Assembly (NCBI GenBank): GCA_045639125.1
Contig: JAZUCL010000014.1
Coordinates: 65,420 to 129,419 of the forward strand
DNA length: 64,000 nucleotides
Direction of reading: 5' to 3'
DNA from: JAZUCL01 sp045639125
GTDB taxonomy: Bacteria > Bacillota > Clostridia > Oscillospirales > QAMX01
Under the pieces are notes generated by a model that was not told the origin of the DNA, did not search any database, and was given only the letters and a program-made list of their open reading frames with translations. Positions within the stretch are counted from its first letter, which is position 1. Each line of letters starts with the position of its first letter. A program made the position numbers and the translations under genes. Positions 1-8,441 of this stretch are shown one piece after another.

Positions 1-210
1 ACTCCATGTGAAAGTGACACAGCAGTAGAATGTAAAGGTGAGTCGACGCCAAAGAAGTCTAAACTTGACCTTTCAAGTATACTGCAAAATATCCACTTTG
101 ATACAGACGATTTGCTGTTGCTTGCTATCTTATGGCTTCTTCTTCGTGACAATGATGATAACGATATTATTCTGATAGTAATTGCGTTGTTTGTAATGGG
201 TATATTTTGA
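1..210 (+). CDS. C-terminal fragment of an unknown protein
   Basis: Frame 1 is open from the window edge to TGA at 208-210 and gives 69 residues; the start lies outside the window. The visible part is a hydrophilic Lys/Ser-rich stretch, then an acidic patch (FDTDD), a run of leucines (LLLLAILWLLL), an acidic DNDDND loop and a second short hydrophobic stretch ending VMGIF. This leucine-acidic-leucine pattern resembles short C-terminal tails seen in clostridial proteins of unknown role. A strong hairpin follows directly, which supports a real gene end. I do not recognise the family. Confidence 0.55.
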   Translation, partial: TPCESDTAVECKGESTPKKSKLDLSSILQNIHFDTDDLLLLAILWLLLRDNDDNDIILIVIALFVMGIF

Positions 211-215
211 TATGA

Positions 216-246
216 AAAATCCCCGAATCCTTTGATTCGGGGATTT
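216..246. terminator. Bidirectional Rho-independent terminator
   Basis: A perfect inverted repeat (AAAATCCCCGAATC, loop CTTT, GATTCGGGGATTTT) has A/T tracts on both sides. It lies between the partial plus-strand gene and the convergent antiporter gene and can serve both. Confidence 0.85.
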
Positions 247-260
247 TAACACAATTACAT

Positions 261-1784
261 TTACGCTGCTTTTTTCTTCTTATCTAAAAACCAAACAATG
301 AAAAGTGCGACAGAAAGGATTGCAATAGATGCAACGATACAGATTGCAGCGTTCTGTACGAAACCTGCAATAAGGTACGCAAAGACACAGCATACAGCAA
401 CCAGCGTTGCATAAGGAAGTTGTGTTGAAACGTGGTTAATATGGTTACACTGTGCACCAGTTGATGACATAATAGTAGTATCAGAAATTGGTGATATGTG
501 GTCGCCATACACCGCACCTGCAAGAGTTGCGGAAATGATAATGATTTGAAGTGTAGGAGAAACGCTGCCTATGCTTGCACAGATACCAAGAGCGATTGGA
601 ATAAGAATACCAAATGTACCCCAAGATGTACCTGTTGCAAACGCAAGAAGTCCTGCTATGATAAAGATGATTGCAGGGAGAAGTTCTATTGAAATATTAG
701 ATGCTTCAACAAGGCCGCCAACAAATGCACCTGTATTTAAGTAATCTGCACCGCAAACACCGCTGATTGTCCAAGCAAGTACAAGGATAATGAGAGAGGG
801 TACCATGGTCTTAATACCGTCTGTGATACCGTCCATAAATCCTCTGAAAGTCAATACCTTACGAGGAACAAACAGGAAGAACGCAACTATCAAGGAGGCA
901 AAGCCACCCCATACAAGAGACGTGTTAGCGTCAGTATTACCAAATGCCTCAAGAATGTTTGATGCTCCGCCGGTAAACAAACCGCCGGTGTAAAGCATTG
1001 CAATAATTGTAATAACAATCAAAGAAACAATTGGGATAATAAGGTCGTATACTTTACCTTTTTTGGAGATTTCCATACCTGTGTCTGCGTTGTTTGCAAC
1101 TGCAGAATTCTCACTGCCCTCTGCCTGAGCCTTCTGCTCAAACTTCTTCATAGAGCCGAAGTCAAACAACTTAACAGATAAGAATGTAAGCATTATTAAG
1201 GTAAGAATTGCATAGAAGTTAAATGGGATAGTCTGAAGGAAAGTACCGAAACCGTCTGCAATACCTGCATCTTGAATTGTACTGCCGACAGATACTGCCC
1301 AACTGGAGATAGGTGCAATAATACAAACAGGTGCTGCCGTTGCGTCAATGATATACGCAAGTTTCTCACGTGAGATACGATGTTTATCTGTTACAGGACG
1401 CATAACAGTACCGACTGTAAGACAGTTAAAATAGTCATCAACGAAAATCAATGCACCAAGAGCAGATGTTGCAAGCATTGCTCCCGAACGCTTCTTGATT
1501 TTGTTGGCAGCCCAGTTACCATAAGCATAAGAGCCTCCTGCTTTTGTAACAACTGCCACAAGTGCTCCAAGCAGACATAAGAACAAAACGATAAATGCGT
1601 TGCCGCCGATTTTGTCACCCATAATAACGAAAAGTGACTCAACAGCGTTAATTACATTGCCACCACTATAAATGAGCACGCCTGAAAGAATACCTATAAG
1701 CAGTGACGAGATGACCTCTTTGGTCAAAAGAGCAAGTGCGATTGCAATGATTGGGGGAATAATTGACAACCAAGAATAATCCAT
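261..1784 (-). CDS. NhaC-family Na+/H+ antiporter
   Basis: A 507-residue integral membrane protein with about 11-12 hydrophobic segments. It has the NhaC-type features of a long N-terminal membrane domain, an acidic FVDDYFN motif inside the membrane and the SPISDTT motif near the C-terminus. The family exchanges Na+ (or a metabolite such as malate/lactate in MleN-like members) for protons across the cytoplasmic membrane; the substrate cannot be read from sequence. The ATG at 1784 is chosen because GGAAGTG precedes it at good spacing and the protein starts MDYSWLSIIPPII; a start further upstream would add a non-homologous tail. It is monocistronic, with its own promoter and a shared terminator. 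Confidence 0.85.
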   Translation of the reverse strand: MDYSWLSIIPPIIAIALALLTKEVISSLLIGILSGVLIYSGGNVINAVESLFVIMGDKIGGNAFIVLFLCLLGALVAVVTKAGGSYAYGNWAANKIKKRSGAMLATSALGALIFVDDYFNCLTVGTVMRPVTDKHRISREKLAYIIDATAAPVCIIAPISSWAVSVGSTIQDAGIADGFGTFLQTIPFNFYAILTLIMLTFLSVKLFDFGSMKKFEQKAQAEGSENSAVANNADTGMEISKKGKVYDLIIPIVSLIVITIIAMLYTGGLFTGGASNILEAFGNTDANTSLVWGGFASLIVAFFLFVPRKVLTFRGFMDGITDGIKTMVPSLIILVLAWTISGVCGADYLNTGAFVGGLVEASNISIELLPAIIFIIAGLLAFATGTSWGTFGILIPIALGICASIGSVSPTLQIIIISATLAGAVYGDHISPISDTTIMSSTGAQCNHINHVSTQLPYATLVAVCCVFAYLIAGFVQNAAICIVASIAILSVALFIVWFLDKKKKAA

Positions 1785-1827
1785 TTGACACTTCCTTTCG
1801 AGTGGGTTCACTCTATATTTGTTGAAA

Positions 1828-1856
1828 ATTATAGCATATTTTGTCAGATTTTGCAA
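1828..1856 (-). promoter_or_regulatory. Sigma-A type promoter of the NhaC-like gene
   Basis: On the minus strand TTGCAA (1851-1856) and TATAAT (1828-1833) are separated by exactly 17 bp, about 45 bp upstream of the chosen start. Confidence 0.65.
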
Positions 1857-1969
1857 GTACTCCATAAAAAATTGTTAATCTGTATGTCACAATATGTTCT
1901 AAATTTCAACATACACGTCCATCGACTACCGTAAACTTGCTTCCTTCCGCTTAAAATGTGACAAAACCC

Positions 1970-1998
1970 TTGAAATTTTGAGAAAAATATCGTATAAT
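1970..1998 (+). promoter_or_regulatory. Sigma-A type promoter of carD-ispD-ispF
   Basis: TTGAAA (1970-1975), a 17-bp spacer and a perfect TATAAT (1993-1998) give a near-consensus promoter. It leaves a leader of about 120 nt before the CarD-like gene. The rest of the 1866-2128 gap holds nothing else I can support. Confidence 0.75.
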
Positions 1999-2128
1999 AG
2001 AGTTACGGAATTGTAAATATGTGTAAGATTTTTGGACAGCCATATCTGTCTGTTTATCCCAATCACGATTTCATTTCGCCATTTTCCATAGTTGATGGTT
2101 ACTTTGAGTTTACGGAGGTGTGTCTGCC

Positions 2129-2608
2129 ATGTATCAAATCGGTGATAAAATCGTGCATCCTATGCATGGTGCAGGTGTTATTGATGATATTGTCACCAAA
2201 AATGTTTCAGGCACGACGAGAGAGTATTATCTCCTACGTCTGCCTACCGGCAGTGTCACCGTCTTAATTCCTATTTCCAGTTGTGAGTCAATCGGAATTC
2301 GTCCGATAATTTCTAAAGATGAGGCTCAGACTCTTCTTTCGTCTATCGACAGTATCGTATGTGAGGACGAGTCTAACTGGAACAGGCGTTATCGTGAAAA
2401 TATGGACCATATAAAAAGCGGCAACTTAACGGAAGTTGCCTGTGTTATCAAAAGTCTGACGGCACGTGAATTACGTAAGCCGTTGTCAACAGGTGAGCGA
2501 AAAATGCTGTCCTCGGCAAAACAAATTCTCTATTCAGAACTTGAACTTGCCATGAACTGCTCCGAGTGCGAGTTGGATGCTCACATCCGCCGCTGTTTGG
2601 AAAAATAA
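2129..2608 (+). CDS. CarD family transcriptional regulator
   Basis: A 159-residue protein. Residues 1-60 form the CarD/TRCF RNA-polymerase-interacting (Tudor-like) domain: it opens MYQIGDKIVHPMHGAG, the hallmark of the family, and continues with YYLLRLPTGSVTVLIPI. The remainder is helical, as in CarD, where it contacts the upstream edge of the promoter bubble. CarD proteins bind the RNA polymerase beta subunit and stabilise open complexes. The ATG at 2129 is preceded by GGAGG at 10-nt spacing; the in-frame GTG nine bases earlier would sit on the ribosome site. First gene of a unit with ispD and ispF, an arrangement known from other Clostridia. Confidence 0.88.
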   Translation: MYQIGDKIVHPMHGAGVIDDIVTKNVSGTTREYYLLRLPTGSVTVLIPISSCESIGIRPIISKDEAQTLLSSIDSIVCEDESNWNRRYRENMDHIKSGNLTEVACVIKSLTARELRKPLSTGERKMLSSAKQILYSELELAMNCSECELDAHIRRCLEK

Positions 2609-2631
2609 TCTCCTTTTTGGGAGGTCAGAAT

Positions 2632-3348
2632 ATGCTTTTTAGGAAGAAAAAACCGTCAAGCAATTTAGATTTTTACTGTAGTGCAGTAGTAGCCGCTGCA
2701 GGCAGTTCATCACGTATGGGTGTGAACAAACTTCTACTTGACCTTAATGGTATTCCTGTCCTTGCCCGTACTCTTATGAGTCTTGAGGCGTGTGACGATG
2801 TACACGAAATAGTATTAGTATGCCGTAGTGAAGACATTGTCGTTTATGCCGACCTTGCCACCACCTACGGCATTACAAAACTCTCACAAGTAGTAAAAGG
2901 TGGAAGTAATCGTGTTGAAAGTGTTGTGGCAGGTATTTCAAACACTTCAAATAAGACAACCCATGTTGCCGTGCACGATGGAGCAAGACCCCTTGCCACT
3001 GCCGCACTTATATCTCGTGTAATTCGCCTTGCAGTTTCTACAAATGCTGCAATTCCTGTCGTACCTGTGAAAGATACGATAAAGAGAGTGGAACGTGGGT
3101 TTATTACCCAGACCCCTGATAGAGCCGTACTCTATGGTGCACAGACTCCACAAGTTTTTGATATAGACTTAATTAAAGGTGCTCTCCACAACGCACAAAT
3201 TTCCGGTATCCAAGTGACGGACGATGCATCGGCGGTAGAGGCTCTTGGCGTTACTGTGTACACAGTTGACGGTGACTATACTAATATTAAAGTCACAACA
3301 CCTGAAGATATTGCCGCCGCAACGGCAATTCTTACGGGCGGTTATTAG
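2632..3348 (+). CDS. ispD: 2-C-methyl-D-erythritol 4-phosphate cytidylyltransferase
   Basis: A 238-residue enzyme of the MEP isoprenoid pathway that transfers CMP from CTP to methylerythritol 4-phosphate. Visible motifs are the nucleotide-binding loop AAAGSSSRMG near residue 17, VHDGARPL in the middle, and the C-terminal DDASAVEALG and NIKVTTPEDI motifs. The N-terminus carries a short basic extension (MLFRKKKPSS). The start follows a GGGAGG ribosome site. It lies 23 bp after the CarD-like gene and 14 bp before ispF, so translation of the three is probably coupled and the two successive cytidylate-pathway enzymes are made together. Confidence 0.95.
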   Translation: MLFRKKKPSSNLDFYCSAVVAAAGSSSRMGVNKLLLDLNGIPVLARTLMSLEACDDVHEIVLVCRSEDIVVYADLATTYGITKLSQVVKGGSNRVESVVAGISNTSNKTTHVAVHDGARPLATAALISRVIRLAVSTNAAIPVVPVKDTIKRVERGFITQTPDRAVLYGAQTPQVFDIDLIKGALHNAQISGIQVTDDASAVEALGVTVYTVDGDYTNIKVTTPEDIAAATAILTGGY

Positions 3349-3362
3349 AAAGGATTTAGACC

Positions 3363-3836
3363 ATGCGAATAGGACACGGCTACGATGTACATAAGTTGGT
3401 TGATGACCGCCCTTTGATTTTAGGCGGTGTAAATATTCCCTACGAAAAAGGGTTACTCGGTCACTCTGACGCTGACGTACTTCTCCACGCTGTTATGGAC
3501 GCTTTGTTAGGTGCCGCCGCTTTAGGCGATATTGGAAAGCATTTCCCCGACACCGACAATCAATATAAAGGTATTGCAAGTACCATACTCCTTGAACGTG
3601 TTGCAGATTCTATAAAAAGTGAGGGGTATCGCCTCGGCAATCTCGATGTAACCGTTATTGCACAGCGTCCGAAACTTGCGACTTTTATTCCTAAAATGCG
3701 TGAAAATATTGCATCTATTCTTTGTACTGACCCCTGTAACGTCAATGTTAAAGCGACAACAGAGGAACATTTAGGCTTTACAGGACGTGGCGAGGGCATA
3801 TCGGCACACGCTGTATGCATTTTACTGCCTCTTTAA
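3363..3836 (+). CDS. ispF: 2-C-methyl-D-erythritol 2,4-cyclodiphosphate synthase
   Basis: A 157-residue protein, the normal length. It cyclises the CDP-methylerythritol 2-phosphate made further down the MEP pathway and releases CMP. The signature begins MRIGHGYDVHKL, where Asp8 and His10 bind the catalytic metal; GHSDADVLLHA supplies the third ligand (His42), and KATTEEHLGFTGRGEG near the C-terminus closes the substrate pocket. It is a homotrimer in the family. The order ispD then ispF is as in many Firmicutes, where the two are sometimes fused; here they are separate genes. Confidence 0.96.
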   Translation: MRIGHGYDVHKLVDDRPLILGGVNIPYEKGLLGHSDADVLLHAVMDALLGAAALGDIGKHFPDTDNQYKGIASTILLERVADSIKSEGYRLGNLDVTVIAQRPKLATFIPKMRENIASILCTDPCNVNVKATTEEHLGFTGRGEGISAHAVCILLPL

Positions 3837-3861
3837 TATTCACACAGAAAGGAATTTACCT

Positions 3862-4095
3862 ATGACTAAACCCGAAAAGGTAAAACTTTTGACTATTGTA
3901 CTTTATGTGTTGACTTGGCTATCCCTTATAGGACTTGGTATGTCAATAGCACAAGATTATTCCATATATAATACGCAGGCAAACTCCGCACCATTTTTTA
4001 CATTCGTTCTTTTACGTGTCGCTCAGTTTGGTTCTATTGCCGCTATCTGTTATTTCTTTGGCAGACTTCTTAAAAATCAAAGTAAATCAAAGTAA
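3862..4095 (+). CDS. Small two-helix membrane protein, unknown
   Basis: A 77-residue protein starting at an ATG 8 nt after GAAAGGAA. It has two hydrophobic segments (residues about 8-30 and 45-66), a short polar loop and a basic tail ending KNQSKSK. The gene's end is made of three perfect copies of a 10-bp unit, AAATCAAAGT (4074-4103), with the stop codon inside the second copy, so slippage could change the tail. It follows ispF by 25 bp and precedes a terminator, so it is the last member of the unit. I do not recognise a family. Confidence 0.65.
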   Translation: MTKPEKVKLLTIVLYVLTWLSLIGLGMSIAQDYSIYNTQANSAPFFTFVLLRVAQFGSIAAICYFFGRLLKNQSKSK

Positions 4096-4115
4096 ATCAA
4101 AGTGAAATACTAAAA

Positions 4116-4139
4116 CCCCGATTTCGTATGAAATCGGGG
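4116..4139. terminator. Bidirectional terminator between convergent units
   Basis: CCCCGATTTC, loop GTAT, GAAATCGGGG, with A/T tracts on both sides. It ends the ispDF unit on the plus strand and the pyrE end of the fermentation operon on the minus strand. Confidence 0.85.
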
Positions 4140-4150
4140 CTTTAATTCAC

Positions 4151-4813
4151 TTAGAATACGCAATATGTGTCCATGTACTTTTCCATTGCCTCGAAAACTT
4201 GCGTGTAACCGCCGTCTGATTTAAGATATTCGTATATGTCACGAACATCAATAATGGAGTGTACATGAATACCATACTCTTTTTCAACTTCCATAATGGC
4301 TGTTGTGCCTGCAGTCTGTCCAACCTCGCAACGATTGACGGAGATAAACATATCCGTAACAGTTACATCAGCACAGCCACGTACAATAGGCATCGTTTCA
4401 CGAACGGCTGTGCCTGCGGTGATAACGTCCTCAATAATGATTACTTTCTCACCGTCTTGTGGCTTGTATCCAACTATTGAACCGCCTTCGCCGTGATCCT
4501 TAACCTCTTTGCGATTATAGAAGAATGGCTTGTCAATTCCGTACTTTAAGTACAGTGCAGATGCGGCAGAGTTTGCAAGGGTGATTCCCTTGTAAGCAGG
4601 GCCAAACATTGCATCAAAGTCACCGCCACAGACTTCCATAATCTTTGCGGCATAAAACTCACCGAGTTTTGCACTTTGAGCACCGGTTTTATAGTTGCCT
4701 GTATTGACAAAATAAGGAGTCTGACGACCGCTTTTTGTCGTAAAGTTTCCAAATCTAAGGACGTCTGCCGACATCATAAACTCAATAAACGCTCTCTTTT
4801 CAGGTGTAAGCAT
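4151..4813 (-). CDS. pyrE: Orotate phosphoribosyltransferase
   Basis: A 220-residue enzyme that joins orotate to PRPP to give orotidine 5'-phosphate. The PRPP loop VIIIEDVITAGTA is at about residues 124-136, preceded by the family's FFYNRKEVKDHGEGG segment that binds pyrophosphate; FGPAYKGI lies upstream. ATG with AGGAG upstream. It is the last gene of the minus-strand 2-oxoacid oxidoreductase/acyl-CoA synthetase operon, 11 bp after the synthetase, and is about 43 kb from pyrDKF, so the pathway is split in this genome. Confidence 0.95.
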   Translation of the reverse strand: MLTPEKRAFIEFMMSADVLRFGNFTTKSGRQTPYFVNTGNYKTGAQSAKLGEFYAAKIMEVCGGDFDAMFGPAYKGITLANSAASALYLKYGIDKPFFYNRKEVKDHGEGGSIVGYKPQDGEKVIIIEDVITAGTAVRETMPIVRGCADVTVTDMFISVNRCEVGQTAGTTAIMEVEKEYGIHVHSIIDVRDIYEYLKSDGGYTQVFEAMEKYMDTYCVF

Positions 4814-4824
4814 TGTCTTTTCTC

Positions 4825-6477
4825 CTATTTCTCGTCCTGCTTACGAATATCAACACGGCGGATTTTACCGCTGATAGTCTTTGGCAGTTCTGTAACAAAT
4901 TCAATTATACGAGGATACTTGTAAGGTGCTGTCGTATGCTTAACGTGATCTTGCAACTCCTTAACAAGTTCATCGGACGGCTTATAGTTCTTTGTCAAAA
5001 CTATTGTAGCCTTTACTATCTGACCACGCTTTGGGTCAGGTACCGCAGTAATTGCCGTTTCAAGTACGGCTGGGTGAGTAAGTAATGCACTCTCTACCTC
5101 AAACGGGCCGATACGATAGCCGGAAGATTTGATAACATCATCATTTCTGCCAATGAACCAAATATAGCCGTCCTCGTCTTTCCATGCCATATCTCCAGTA
5201 TGGTAGTATCCACCGTAGAAACTCTTTGCGTTCTTTTCTTCGTTCTTCCAATACTCTACAAACAGACCTGCCGGTCTGCCGTCTGCTATTGGAATACATA
5301 TCTCGCCCTCTGCTCCGACTTCACACTCGTCACCGTTTTCGTCTAACAGTTTAATGTTAATCCATGGCATTGGCTTGCCGGTAGAACCTGCCTTTACTTT
5401 TATCCACTTGGGAGTTGCAATCATAACGGGAGTTTCCGTCTGACCAAATCCCTCACGAATTTCAAGTCCTGTAAATTCCTTCCAACGATTGAACACTTCT
5501 GCGTTAAGTGGCTCACCTGCCGTATAGCACGCACGAAGTGATGTTAGGTGGAACTGGGACAAGTCCTCTTTAATGAAGAAACGATATATGGTAGGTGGTG
5601 CACAGAACGTAGTCAGGTTATGACTTTCAATTTGATGTAACAAGTCAAGAGGCTGGAATCGAGTGCCGTAATCGTATACGAAAATTGCCGCACCGCATAT
5701 CCACTGTCCGTAGAGTTTACCCCACGCACACTTTGCCCAACCTGTATCGGCAACTGTCAGGTGCAGATCGTCCTCACGAAGATCCTGCCAAAACTTCGCC
5801 GTAAGAATATGGCCTAAAGGATATACAAAGTTGTGGGTAACCATACTTGGCATACCACTTGTTCCGCTTGTAAAGTAGCAGAGCATTATATCCTCATTTT
5901 TTGTTGCCATATCCCCTTTTGGACGAGCAAATACGTTACTTGCGTCGTCCATTAGTGCCGTATAATCCAAAAATCCCTCACAATTTCCGTCAACTATAAG
6001 TTTTTGGACACTGTCTCCTACTGCCTCATTTATGTAGCCGCAAAGTTGCTCATCATATACTGTGACAAGGAGTTTTACCTCTGCCTTTTCTACACGATAC
6101 TTAATATCCTTGGCTGTCAACTGATGTGTAGCCGGGATAGCAGTTGCTCCTATTTTGCATAGTGCAAGTATAGTAATCCAAAACTCAAAACGGCGTTTTA
6201 GAGTAAGCATGACTCGGTCACCTTTTTTAATGCCAAGTCCCACTAACGCATTTGCCGCCTTGTCGGAAAGACGTTTTAATTCACCGAAAGTGAAAGTACG
6301 CTCGTCACCTCGGTCATTACACCAAACGAGTGCACGTTTATCGGGAGAAATCTTCGCCCATTCGTCTATAATATCATAGGCGAAGTTGAAATTCTCCGGC
6401 ACTTTGATAGTGAAATTTTTCTTAAAGTCCTCATAGGACTCATATTCAGTCCTACAATATTTTTCAATCAATCCCAC
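4825..6477 (-). CDS. AMP-forming acyl-CoA synthetase
   Basis: A 550-residue member of the ANL superfamily, close in layout to medium-chain acyl-CoA and acetyl-CoA synthetases. It activates a carboxylic acid with ATP to acyl-AMP and then to acyl-CoA. The A5-type motif EGFGQTET, the A7/A8 region YHTGDMAWKDEDGYIWFIGR and the C-terminal catalytic lysine in SGKIRR are all present. The A3 phosphate loop reads TSGTSGMPSMV, with Ser where most relatives have Lys. It starts at GTG behind GAGGAGG. Its place in an operon with a 2-oxoacid:ferredoxin oxidoreductase suggests it charges or recycles branched-chain or aryl acids that match that enzyme's acyl-CoA; this is inference. Confidence 0.88.
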   Translation of the reverse strand: MGLIEKYCRTEYESYEDFKKNFTIKVPENFNFAYDIIDEWAKISPDKRALVWCNDRGDERTFTFGELKRLSDKAANALVGLGIKKGDRVMLTLKRRFEFWITILALCKIGATAIPATHQLTAKDIKYRVEKAEVKLLVTVYDEQLCGYINEAVGDSVQKLIVDGNCEGFLDYTALMDDASNVFARPKGDMATKNEDIMLCYFTSGTSGMPSMVTHNFVYPLGHILTAKFWQDLREDDLHLTVADTGWAKCAWGKLYGQWICGAAIFVYDYGTRFQPLDLLHQIESHNLTTFCAPPTIYRFFIKEDLSQFHLTSLRACYTAGEPLNAEVFNRWKEFTGLEIREGFGQTETPVMIATPKWIKVKAGSTGKPMPWINIKLLDENGDECEVGAEGEICIPIADGRPAGLFVEYWKNEEKNAKSFYGGYYHTGDMAWKDEDGYIWFIGRNDDVIKSSGYRIGPFEVESALLTHPAVLETAITAVPDPKRGQIVKATIVLTKNYKPSDELVKELQDHVKHTTAPYKYPRIIEFVTELPKTISGKIRRVDIRKQDEK

Positions 6478-6488
6478 GATATTCCTCC

Positions 6489-7043
6489 TCAGATAACGAC
6501 AATAAGCACTTGGGCAGGTGTACCGCCGATTGCTTTCATGCCGTGGGGATTGCCTGAGTCAAAATACAGGGAATCGCCCTCATTGATAGTCAGTTCATTT
6601 TCACCTATTATTATTTTGAATGAGCCTGACAAGCAGTAGTGATACTCATGTCCGGTATGTACGTTGACGTGGTACGGCTCGTCATCTTGTGACGGTGCGA
6701 TAGTTACGAGAAATGGTGATACCTTTCTATCTGCGAAATTTGCCGCTAAATCTGTATACTTATAAGCACTTGAGCGTTCCACTTCCACACCCTTATTCTT
6801 TCGAGTAACGCTGTACACATGGAGTTTTGCAATATCACCTGTAATCAGTTCTGAAATGCTGACGTTCAAGGTGTTGGACATATCGTAGAGCACGGAGATT
6901 GGAATATCCACTTCTCCCGACTCATATTTTTTATACTCAGCGGCAGGCACACCCATTGCTTCAGCAAGTTCTGCACCTGTCATATCTGACAGTTCTCGAA
7001 TAGCACGCATACGCTCCGCAATTTCTTTGTTGTGGACAGACAT
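6489..7043 (-). CDS. XRE-family regulator with C-terminal cupin domain
   Basis: A 184-residue protein with an N-terminal helix-turn-helix (residues about 8-62; MTGAELAEAMGVPAAEYKKYESG) and a C-terminal small-molecule-binding cupin barrel (about 105-184) with the GHEYHYCLSG and GDSLYFDSGNPHG motifs. This architecture is typical of one-component repressors sensing a metabolite. It stands between the oxidoreductase gamma subunit and the acyl-CoA synthetase, so it probably controls this operon in response to an acid or acyl-CoA. ATG behind AAAGGAG. A perfect hairpin precedes it in the transcript. Confidence 0.88.
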   Translation of the reverse strand: MSVHNKEIAERMRAIRELSDMTGAELAEAMGVPAAEYKKYESGEVDIPISVLYDMSNTLNVSISELITGDIAKLHVYSVTRKNKGVEVERSSAYKYTDLAANFADRKVSPFLVTIAPSQDDEPYHVNVHTGHEYHYCLSGSFKIIIGENELTINEGDSLYFDSGNPHGMKAIGGTPAQVLIVVI

Positions 7044-7084
7044 AGTCTATGCTCCTTTCAAAACAAAATAGGTCTATATGTCAC

Positions 7085-7116
7085 TTTGTAAGCAGGGGGT
7101 ATCCCCTGCTTACAAA
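7085..7116 (-). promoter_or_regulatory. Strong hairpin inside the oxidoreductase operon
   Basis: A perfect 14-bp stem (TTTGTAAGCAGGGG with CCCCTGCTTACAAA) and 4-nt loop begins three bases after the gamma-subunit stop. On the transcribed strand no T-tract follows it, so it is unlikely to be a full terminator. It may stabilise the upstream mRNA or mark a processing point that sets different levels of the enzyme subunits and the downstream regulator and ligase. Confidence 0.6.
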
Positions 7117-7119
7117 AAT

Positions 7120-7656
7120 TTACATATCCATACCAAGATTTATTGCCTTCATGTTAAGTTCAAACATCTCAGGCTTATTTGCCGGTACTATCTTCTTCAT
7201 TGCAGTTTCAATAGTTGCACGGCTGACGAAGTCAAGTTCACGAAGAATTTTGCCTGTCAGTACGATATTTGCAAGTTTTACCATGTTATTGTCACGTGCA
7301 ATAGATGTTGAGGGTACATAGAAAGATGCGATATCGTCACGCTCTGCCTTACGCTCAATCATAGATGAGTCGATAAATGCCTTACCGCCTGCCTCAAGCA
7401 TTGGTTCATACTTGTCAAGTGATGGCAAATTCATAACGGCAATAGCGTTTGGCTTTGTGATAACGGGAGAACCGATTGGGCTGTCGCTGATGGATACGGC
7501 AACAGAAGCCGTACCGCCACGCATTTCAGGACCGTAAGAGGGAAGCCATGATACCTCAAGACCCTCCAACATACCTGCATACGTCAAAAACTTACCTGCG
7601 AACAGTATGCCCTGACCGCCGAAGCCGGCGATGATGATTTTATGATTGATGCTCAT
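7120..7656 (-). CDS. 2-oxoacid:ferredoxin oxidoreductase, gamma subunit
   Basis: A 178-residue protein beginning with the glycine-rich GFGGQGILFAGK motif of the gamma domain of KorC/VorC/IorB-type proteins, followed by SWLPSYGPEMRGGTASV, another conserved segment. The gamma subunit helps bind CoA and the substrate and completes the alpha-beta-gamma-delta complex that oxidises a 2-oxoacid to acyl-CoA, CO2 and reduced ferredoxin. It follows the beta subunit by 15 bp and has a GGGAGG ribosome site. Confidence 0.92.
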   Translation of the reverse strand: MSINHKIIIAGFGGQGILFAGKFLTYAGMLEGLEVSWLPSYGPEMRGGTASVAVSISDSPIGSPVITKPNAIAVMNLPSLDKYEPMLEAGGKAFIDSSMIERKAERDDIASFYVPSTSIARDNNMVKLANIVLTGKILRELDFVSRATIETAMKKIVPANKPEMFELNMKAINLGMDM

Positions 7657-7671
7657 TTCCGTCTTCCTCCC

Positions 7672-8415
7672 TTATTCCTTTGTTATGTCCTTGTAGACGC
7701 CCATTGGATAGTAGGGCATCATGTTTTCTCTAAGCCAGTCAAGTGCCTTGACAGGAGAAAGACCCCAGTTTGTAGGACAAGTGGAAAGAACTTCTACGAT
7801 AGAAAAGCCCTTGCCGTCAAGTTGACACTGGAATGCCTTCTTAATGGCCTTCTTTGCGGCATTGACATTCTTTGGACAGTCAACAGCAACACGCTCTGCG
7901 TATGCTGTACCTGAAAGTGTAGAGAGCATCTCACATACACGAACGGGGTATCCGTTAATCTTTGTATCACGTCCGTAAGGTGTTGTCTGTGTCACCTGAC
8001 CGGGAAGTGTGGTAGGTGCCATCTGACCACCTGTCATACCGTAAATTGCGTTGTTGACAAAAATAACGGTGATGTTCTCGCCTCTTGTAGCAGCGTGTAC
8101 AGTTTCTGCCGTACCGATTGCCGCCAAGTCACCATCGCCCTGGTATGTAAATACGACAGAGCCTTCAGTAGAACGCTTAACACCTGTTGCGACAGCAGGT
8201 GCACGGCCGTGTGCCGCCTCAATCATATCACAGTTGAAATAATCGTATGCCATAACGCTGCAACCAACAGGTGCGACACCTATTGTCTTGCCCTCGATGC
8301 CTAACTCGTCAATAACCTCAGCAACAAGACGATGGATAATGCCGTGGGTACAACCAGGGCAATAGTGGGTTGGTACATCGCACAGTGCATGGGGTCTGTC
8401 AAATACTACGCTCAT
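7672..8415 (-). CDS. 2-oxoacid:ferredoxin oxidoreductase, beta subunit (TPP-binding)
   Basis: A 247-residue protein with the thiamine-pyrophosphate motif beginning GDGDLAAIGTAE and ending near NNAIYGMTGGQM, and the conserved HYCPGCTHG segment near the N-terminus. The CPGC cysteines belong to the family signature. Together with the alpha subunit it forms the active site. Highest resemblance is to the VorA/KorB type found in Clostridia and other anaerobes; the substrate (branched-chain 2-oxoacids or 2-oxoglutarate) cannot be decided by eye. Confidence 0.93.
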   Translation of the reverse strand: MSVVFDRPHALCDVPTHYCPGCTHGIIHRLVAEVIDELGIEGKTIGVAPVGCSVMAYDYFNCDMIEAAHGRAPAVATGVKRSTEGSVVFTYQGDGDLAAIGTAETVHAATRGENITVIFVNNAIYGMTGGQMAPTTLPGQVTQTTPYGRDTKINGYPVRVCEMLSTLSGTAYAERVAVDCPKNVNAAKKAIKKAFQCQLDGKGFSIVEVLSTCPTNWGLSPVKALDWLRENMMPYYPMGVYKDITKE

Positions 8416-8441
8416 ATCTAAAACCTAACCTTTCATAAGTC

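Noticed and set aside
7049..7321. Short plus-strand ORFs opposite the gamma subunit
   Set aside because: Shadows of the minus-strand gene.
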